From NCBI RefSeq assembly GCF_000006565.2, contig NC_031475.1:3729192-3793191 (forward strand): 64,000 nucleotides of DNA, given 5' to 3'. Positions 59,701 to 64,000 of the stretch are shown one piece after another. The stretch comes from Toxoplasma gondii ME49 (Eukaryota; Apicomplexa; Conoidasida; Eucoccidiorida; Sarcocystidae). Made by a program: the position numbers and the translations under genes. The notes under the pieces are model-generated. The model was not told where the DNA came from. It made no database searches and was given only the letters and a program-made list of their open reading frames with translations. Every line of letters starts with the position of its first letter. Position 1 is the stretch's first letter.

Positions 59701-62700
59701 AACGCGTTCACAGGCCTCCCAAGAAGCAGGAGCAGTTGATGTCCACGAGAAAGCTGTGGACCTGTGTGATTCCACTCACATCAACTCGATGCCTCGTTCA
59801 TCCAACAGTCACGATGAGCTTATGTCCAGACGTTGGTAGTGACGTCTGGTCTTTCAGCCAAATCCCACAGATGATATGGGGTGACGCTGGATGCGCCGTA
59901 TCCTCTTTCGCTTTGTAGGAGCTCGTAGTTGCTGTCCGGAGCTGTTTATCTGAAGCGGCGGTAATGCATGCATTGTGTGTATCTGGCTTTTGTACACAGT
60001 AACTCTGGACGGCCTCGCCAGGATTCAACCACTGAAGCTCATTCTTGAATCTCTTGATAGTGACGAGGAATGGAAAAGAGGTAGGGCTTCTTCACATGCA
60101 GAGACACACAACGGGACATCGCCTCTGAAACCAAGAAAACCCGAAAGCGGAACAGAGCGAAATGAGTAAGGAAAACGGAAACAAGACGTAGGGAATCTCA
60201 CAAACAAACCAGAAGCTAGAACTGCAAGCGACAACCTGATATCCCGCAGCAACTGTGAAGAAATTGAGTGAATGCCAACTGAGGAAAAAAGGTGTGAAAC
60301 CAGAACTGAGGAGGCGGTCACGAATAAGCACAACGTGGTAAGTTGGTAACCCGCAGCCATGCCCGTCAACAAACTGACACAATGAGACCAGCAAAAACGG
60401 GACAGACGGCAACAAATGTTTCAAAGGAGAGATTCGCTCAAAAGGATGGTGATAGTCGAGGTACAACAGTTGCAGGGCAACCAACGGTAGCTACCAATTG
60501 TATACGCGTAAGACAACGACGCTACAGGTTCATCTTGTTGTCTTTGATAGTGTTTTGAAGTTGACAGTCAGATGCCCCTGCATGCCGTGCCTGCCTTCGG
60601 CTACATGAATTCCCTATCGCCTGCTTCGTCTGTTCCTTTTTCCCTTTGCAGGGCCTTACGGCATAGAAGGACCGGTAAAGCTGAAGCAGCTGCTGCTATA
60701 CACAGGAGGTACGGCAGTTACAGTTGCTCTGTGTTCTCCTCCATATTTGTTCCTCTCTTCTCGCTGTCTCATCTCGTCGCTGGTCCGGCCCTCTGGTGTT
60801 CTTTTTCGGGAGGGATATACCCGTCCATATCCACCTGAGCCCCGTTCCGCCTCATCCCTCGAGTCCGGTTGTATCGGTAGCCTGTCGCCCACGTTCAGTC
60901 CCTTGCTAGCCATCTTGGACTGCATCCTTAGAGGCACGTGTGAAGTGCTGACAGCTGACGCGCGGCTGCGACACCGCCGGTGCTCAACGACTCAGTTCCA
61001 AGCCATTCACAGTTTCCGCGTAGGGCATCTGTATGCTCGCCGTCTGCGCCAAACGAGAACTACATCGTTGAGCCGTTCTTTGGGTTCTTCGTTCGCTTGC
61101 TTCTGGGGACTTGCATTTTATTCTTGTGCCTAGTTCCTGGTCAATTTATTTGGATTGGTGCGCCTACGTCTCGCGCATCTGTTGAGCTATTCGCGTGTAC
61201 TTTCCTGCTGTCTGATTTCCTTCAAGTTATGGCGGGAATCGTCGCGTCTCTGCTGGGGCCACGGGGGAAGCGCATGACTTACTCCACCATGCACATGCAA
61301 CGACCGAGTAAATAGAAGGGAGCATTGCGGCAAAAACCGGAAAACAGTGGTATCCGCAGAGGAGTATTTCGGAATCAATCACATAGCCAAGGCTCGTTTC
61401 TGAGTGTGAGCCCTTTGGTTTCATGTGATCCAGATGTTCCTTCTGTAGTTGGCAATGTTGTGTGAAGGCCTCGAAAGGGCGGCACACGACAGTGAATGAT
61501 TCAAGGGATGTAGACTCTCTACAGGCTTGTAAATGTATATGTGGAGTAGTTGACGGGCAACGACCGAAAGCCGTCATGCGAGTACGAGTCAGAAAACCAA
61601 ATTCAGGTTCATCTTTTTATCTCTGGTCTCTGTCATGAGTTCGAAGTTGACGCGCACATGTCGCTGCTTTGCTCGTCCTTGAGACTGAATGACATCCCTA
61701 TCGTCTGCTTCGCCTGTGGCGTTTGAACACCCAGACGGCGGTCGCAGAAAAAAAGGGTCGGAAATGTTGAAGCAGCTGCTTCTCAACACCGCAGGTACGG
61801 CAGTTACAGTTGCTCTGTGTTCTCCTCCATATGTGTTCCTCTCTTCTCGCTGTCTCATCTCGTCGCTGGTCCCGCCCTCTGGTGCCTTCTTTTTTGGTAG
61901 GGATAAACCTGTCCATATCCACCTGAGTCCCGTTCCACCTCATCCCTCGAGTCCGGTTGTATCGGTAGCCTGTCGCCCACGTTCAGTCCCTTGCTAGCCA
62001 TCTTCGACTGCATCCTTAGAGGCACGTGTGAAGTGCTGACAGCTGACGCGCGGCTGCGACACCGCCGGTGCTCAACGACTCAGTTCCAAGCCATTCACAG
62101 TTTCCGCGTAGGGCATCTGTATGCTCGCCGTCTGCGCCAAACGAGAACTACATCGTTGAGCCGTTCTTTGGGTTCTTCGTTCGCTTGCTTCTGGGGACTT
62201 GCATTTTATTCTTGTGCCTAGTTCCTGGTCAATTTATTTGGATTGGTGCGCCTACGTCTCGCGCATCTGTTGAGCTATTCGCGTGTACTTTCCTGCTGTC
62301 TGAGTTCCTTCAAGTTATGGCGGGAGTCGTCGCGTCTCTGCTGGGGCCACGGGGGAAGCGCATGACTTACTCCACCATGCACATGCAACGACCGAGTAAA
62401 TAGAAGGGAGCATTGCGGCAAAAACCGGAAAACAGTGGTATCCGCAGAGGAGTGTTTCAGAATCAATCACATAACCAAGGCTCGTTTCTGAGTGTGAGCA
62501 ATTTGGTATCAGGTGATCCATAGGTTCCTTTTGAAGTTTACAGTGTAGCCATCGCAGTTGTGTGTTTTTACTCCAAACAGCACGGCCTGCGCCCCGTCCT
62601 GCGAGCTCCGTTCTTCCATCTGAAACCCACGATGAACCTGCGATCACGGAACAGACAAAGGTGTCAGTGGAAAACGACGAAAGAGCAACTGAAACCACAG

Positions 62701-64000
62701 GTGAGCTTCAAAGCGGTCATAGTCGCCTGCAGCACGTATGGTGCGACTCATTAGGTTCGACGATTGCCTCCCGGCTACTGTGGTCATGCTTGTCCCTTAT
62801 TGCCAACCCCTGCATGCGTGATTTTCTCCTGTGTAGTCACCATCTCCTCACACGAAGACTCATCATGAATCCGCGGCCCTAGTGCCTGTTGCATGCCCCC
62901 AAACGATCACGCTCTGTGGCCCTTGGTCGTGCCCGAGGATTCGGACTGTACGAATCAGCCGTAGACGGGTATCCACCAACAAAACTGGCATTTCACCCAT
63001 ACTTTCACACGACTCACAGCAGTCTGTTCAGTGCTGACTCTGTACTAGTTCGTGGCTCTCGGCCAATCACGCACTTTCCTGCCCCGCCGCTTTGTCATCA
63101 CTTTGGATGCAGATTCTACTGTGCCATTGGATCACGGGCCTCAATCCCCGGAAGGCGGCGCTACCCTAGATCAGGAGGTCGCCACGACACTTGCGCCAGA
63201 AGACCAGCGTAAGCGAGGTGGCAGTAATGTGTGGACTGCGTAGAGCTGCACTACACTCTTTGGAGTCCTGGGCATACTGCTTGAATCTCCAAACACGGTT
63301 GCTTTCAGGGCCATGTGCATTTCAGCATCCGACGACCACACGGAGTCTTTTTTGAAGGCGGGAAATACACAGTTCGAACCACGCGGAAGCACGCCGGCGC
63401 TCTGTGGTCCTTGGCCGTGCCCGAGGATTCGGACTGTACGAATCAGCCGTAGACGGGTATCCACCAACAAAACTGGCATTTCTCCCATACTTTCACACGA
63501 CTCACAGCAGTCTGTTCAGTGCTGACTCTGTACTAGTTCGTGGCTCTCGGCCAATCACGCACTTTCCTGCCCCGCCGCTTTGTCATCACTTTGGATGCAG
63601 ATTCTACTGTGCCATTGGATCACGGGCCTCAATCCCCGGAAGGCGGCGCTACCCTAGATCAGGAGGTCGCCACGACACTTGCGCCAGAAGACCAGCGTAA
63701 GCGAGGTGGCAGTAATGTGTGGACTGCGTAGAGCTGCACTACACTCTTTGGAGTCCTGGGCATACTGCTTGAATCTCCAAACACGGTTGCTTTCAGGGCC
63801 ATGTGCATTTCAGCATCCGACGACCACACGGAGTCTTTTTTGAAGGCGGGAAATACACAGTTCGAACCACGCGGAAGCACGCCGGCGCTCTGTGGTCCTT
63901 GGCCGTGCCCGAGGATGCGGACTGTACGAATCAGCCGTAGACGGGTATCCACCAACAAAACTGGCATTTCACCCAATACTTTCACACGACTCACAGCAGT
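53014..64000 (+). CDS. Mosaic multi-exon gene, copy 3 (3' end outside window)
   Basis: The exons are 53034-53751, 54293-54529, 55097-55555, 57028-57108, 57466-57516, 58082-58198, 58851-58880, 58942-59340, 60000-60080, 60652-60708, 61735-61794, 62581-62700, 63113-63208 and 63601-63696. All joins are phase 1, and the frame stays open for 867 codons to the last visible exon. The domain order equals that of copy 2: type II anchor, basic segment, helical domain C, linkers, helical domain D, acidic modules. Unlike copy 2, no frameshift was found in the visible part. It is the best candidate for an intact functional member. Confidence 0.55.
54293..54529 (+). CDS. Lys/Arg-rich exon, copy 3
   Basis: CGCACAG acceptor and GTAGGT donor, phase 1, 79 codons as in copy 2. 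Begins GHGEAPLRRDKRKRRQ; the basic cluster AEHGRKKRRKKG is stronger than in copy 2, and the end reads LEPLIVEPSDIPD. Confidence 0.6.
54653..54705 (+). CDS. Possible alternative terminal exon, copy 3
   Basis: As 25982-26025, but the stop is three codons later because TAG reads CAG. Ends MMQRR then TGA. Confidence 0.3.
55097..55555 (+). CDS. Helical-domain exon type C, copy 3
   Basis: Same length, phase and splice sites as 26426-26884. Begins GERLVEWYDAYTKIMLWL; the CPDPS turn and AVGASRG motif are unchanged, while about 34 residues differ elsewhere, mostly at the two ends. Confidence 0.65.
55556..57027 (+). other. Intron, almost identical to copy 2
   Basis: Counterpart of 26885-28359 with only a few differences. 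No exon seen. Confidence 0.45.
57028..57108 (+). CDS. 81-bp exon, copy 3 (LLDIREFLRRHP type)
   Basis: Same translation as 28360-28440, with the same splice sites and phase. Confidence 0.6.
57466..57516 (+). CDS. 51-bp LLK exon, copy 3
   Basis: AIPETSLLKEAIREAESG, one residue different from copy 2. Confidence 0.6.
57517..58081 (+). other. Intron, copy 3
   Basis: Counterpart of 28849-29410, with scattered differences. No exon seen. Confidence 0.4.
58082..58198 (+). CDS. 117-bp exon, copy 3 (ALAQELFTPDIP type)
   Basis: Begins DQLGADSRPSTPLKAS and ends FALAQELFTPDIPYRG; about seven replacements against copy 2, while the following 650-base intron is almost unchanged. Confidence 0.6.
58199..58850 (+). 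other. Intron, copy 3
   Basis: Counterpart of 29528-30179, about 99 per cent identical. No exon seen. Confidence 0.45.
58851..58880 (+). CDS. 30-bp micro-exon, copy 3
   Basis: AKGTGLCSYAG in phase 1 between GTGGCAG and GTATGT. Confidence 0.45.
58942..59340 (+). CDS. Helical-domain exon type D, copy 3
   Basis: Begins AEPSHVWSALLTQLGNEL, contains LLRHVTRGLIGIARAAHLAK and RLEALLLRHGL, and ends LQLVEKG. Length and splice sites equal those of 30271-30669; about 40 of 133 residues differ. Confidence 0.65.
59341..59999 (+). other. Intron, copy 3
   Basis: About 90 bases shorter than the copy-2 intron (30670-31419). The shortening lies near 59,450, where sequence matching 30,780-30,890 is missing. 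Confidence 0.5.
60000..60080 (+). CDS. 81-bp acidic exon, copy 3 (DSDEEW type)
   Basis: VTLDGLARIQPLKLILE then SLDSDEEWKRG, phase 1 between GTACACAG and GTAGGG. Confidence 0.6.
60081..60651 (+). other. Intron, copy 3
   Basis: Counterpart of 31501-32071, clearly more diverged than the spacers. No exon seen. Confidence 0.4.
60652..60708 (+). CDS. 57-bp exon, first of tandem pair, copy 3
   Basis: GPYGIEGPVKLKQLLLYTGG, phase 1 between TTTGCAG and GTACGG. Confidence 0.6.
60706..62528 (+). repeat. 1,088-bp tandem duplication
   Basis: 60706-61440 recurs at 61794-62528 with few differences. Counterpart of the 1,074-bp duplication of copy 2. The exons in front of the two repeats differ strongly. 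Confidence 0.9.
61735..61794 (+). CDS. 60-bp exon, second of tandem pair, copy 3
   Basis: DGGRRKKGSEMLKQLLLNTAG, phase 1 between CACCCAG and GTACGG. A closer acceptor (GTCGCAG) would give a stop, so the upstream one was chosen. The basic first half has no counterpart in the other three exons of this type. Confidence 0.5.
61795..62580 (+). other. Intron, copy 3 (second 1,088-bp repeat unit)
   Basis: Mostly repeat unit. The open frame at 62068-62403 is present in all four repeat units but lacks splice context and is not called. Confidence 0.45.
62581..62700 (+). CDS. 120-bp acidic Ser/Thr/Glu exon, copy 3
   Basis: Begins ARPAPRPASSVLPSETHDE and ends VENDERATETTG; same length and splice sites as 33987-34106. 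Confidence 0.6.
63113..63208 (+). CDS. 96-bp acidic exon, repeat unit 1, copy 3
   Basis: The copy-2 acceptor TTTTAG reads CTTTGG here. The next AG, six bases on (GATGCAG), keeps phase 1 and gives DSTVPLDHGPQSPEGG, ending LAPEDQ before GTAAGC. Two residues shorter than copy 2. Confidence 0.5.
63601..63696 (+). CDS. 96-bp acidic exon, repeat unit 2, copy 3
   Basis: Same translation as 63113-63208, displaced by 488 bases, with intact donor GTAAGC. Confidence 0.5.

Larger units (their letters stand above)
40837..60080 (+). repeat. Segmental duplication, right copy
   Basis: Counterpart of 12150-31500. Direct orientation and adjacency make it a tandem, not dispersed, duplication. Confidence 0.92.
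62914..64000 (+). repeat. 488-bp tandem repeat, at least 2.2 units
   Basis: Units start at 62914, 63402 and 63890; the last is cut by the window edge. The first two are nearly identical. Each complete unit contains one acidic exon, so the array multiplies a coding module. Copy 2 has a single unit here. Confidence 0.9.

Noticed and set aside
1..64000. CRISPR arrays, bacterial operons, rRNA or tRNA genes, telomeric repeats
   Set aside because: None seen. The repeats present are long tandem duplications of exon-intron modules or simple TA runs.

Overview
The window reads as nuclear DNA of an intron-rich eukaryote, most likely a coccidian apicomplexan (Toxoplasma/Neospora/Eimeria-like). The grounds are base composition near one half GC, many short exons bounded by GTRAG-type donors and pyrimidine-rich YAG acceptors, short TA microsatellites, and lineage-specific proteins that I cannot match to a named family. 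I saw no rRNA, tRNA, bacterial operon, CRISPR array or clear transposon. The species assignment is inference.

The main content is a head-to-tail tandem array, with a period of about 28.7 kb, of a very large mosaic gene on the + strand. Copy 1 enters from the left edge and ends near 17.3 kb. Copy 2 runs from about 24.3 kb to an apparent premature stop at 36.62 kb, with relic exons continuing to 46.0 kb. Copy 3 starts near 53.0 kb and leaves the window at the right edge. Each gene appears to start with a type II membrane-anchor exon, followed by a Lys/Arg-rich exon. Next comes a 459-bp exon for a helical domain, then strings of small acidic or Leu-containing exons with one or two more helical-domain exons (399 and 408 bp), and a terminal exon ending in a conserved stop. 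Nearly every exon I can define starts and ends in phase 1 and has a length divisible by three, so exons can be gained, lost or multiplied without breaking the frame. The sixteen exons of copy 1 that lie in the window join into an uninterrupted reading frame of about 707 codons.

Exon modules have multiplied locally. There is a 1,123-bp tandem repeat at 9.36-11.96 kb (Pro-rich plus acidic exon), a 1,074-bp repeat at 32.1-33.9 kb and its 1,088-bp counterpart at 60.7-62.5 kb. A 488-bp repeat occupies 62.9 kb to the right edge, and an older duplicated exon pair lies at 35.1-36.7 kb. Copy 2 carries three separate 1-nt losses, and a 3.5-kb segment holding three copy-1 exons is missing from it.

The spacers (about 17.3-24.3 kb and 46.0-53.0 kb) and some introns are almost identical between copies, whereas several exons differ mainly at amino-acid-changing sites. 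This looks like a rapidly evolving, possibly host-facing, multigene family under gene conversion and diversifying selection. Exon calls rest on splice-site, phase and homology logic read by eye; no transcript data were available.
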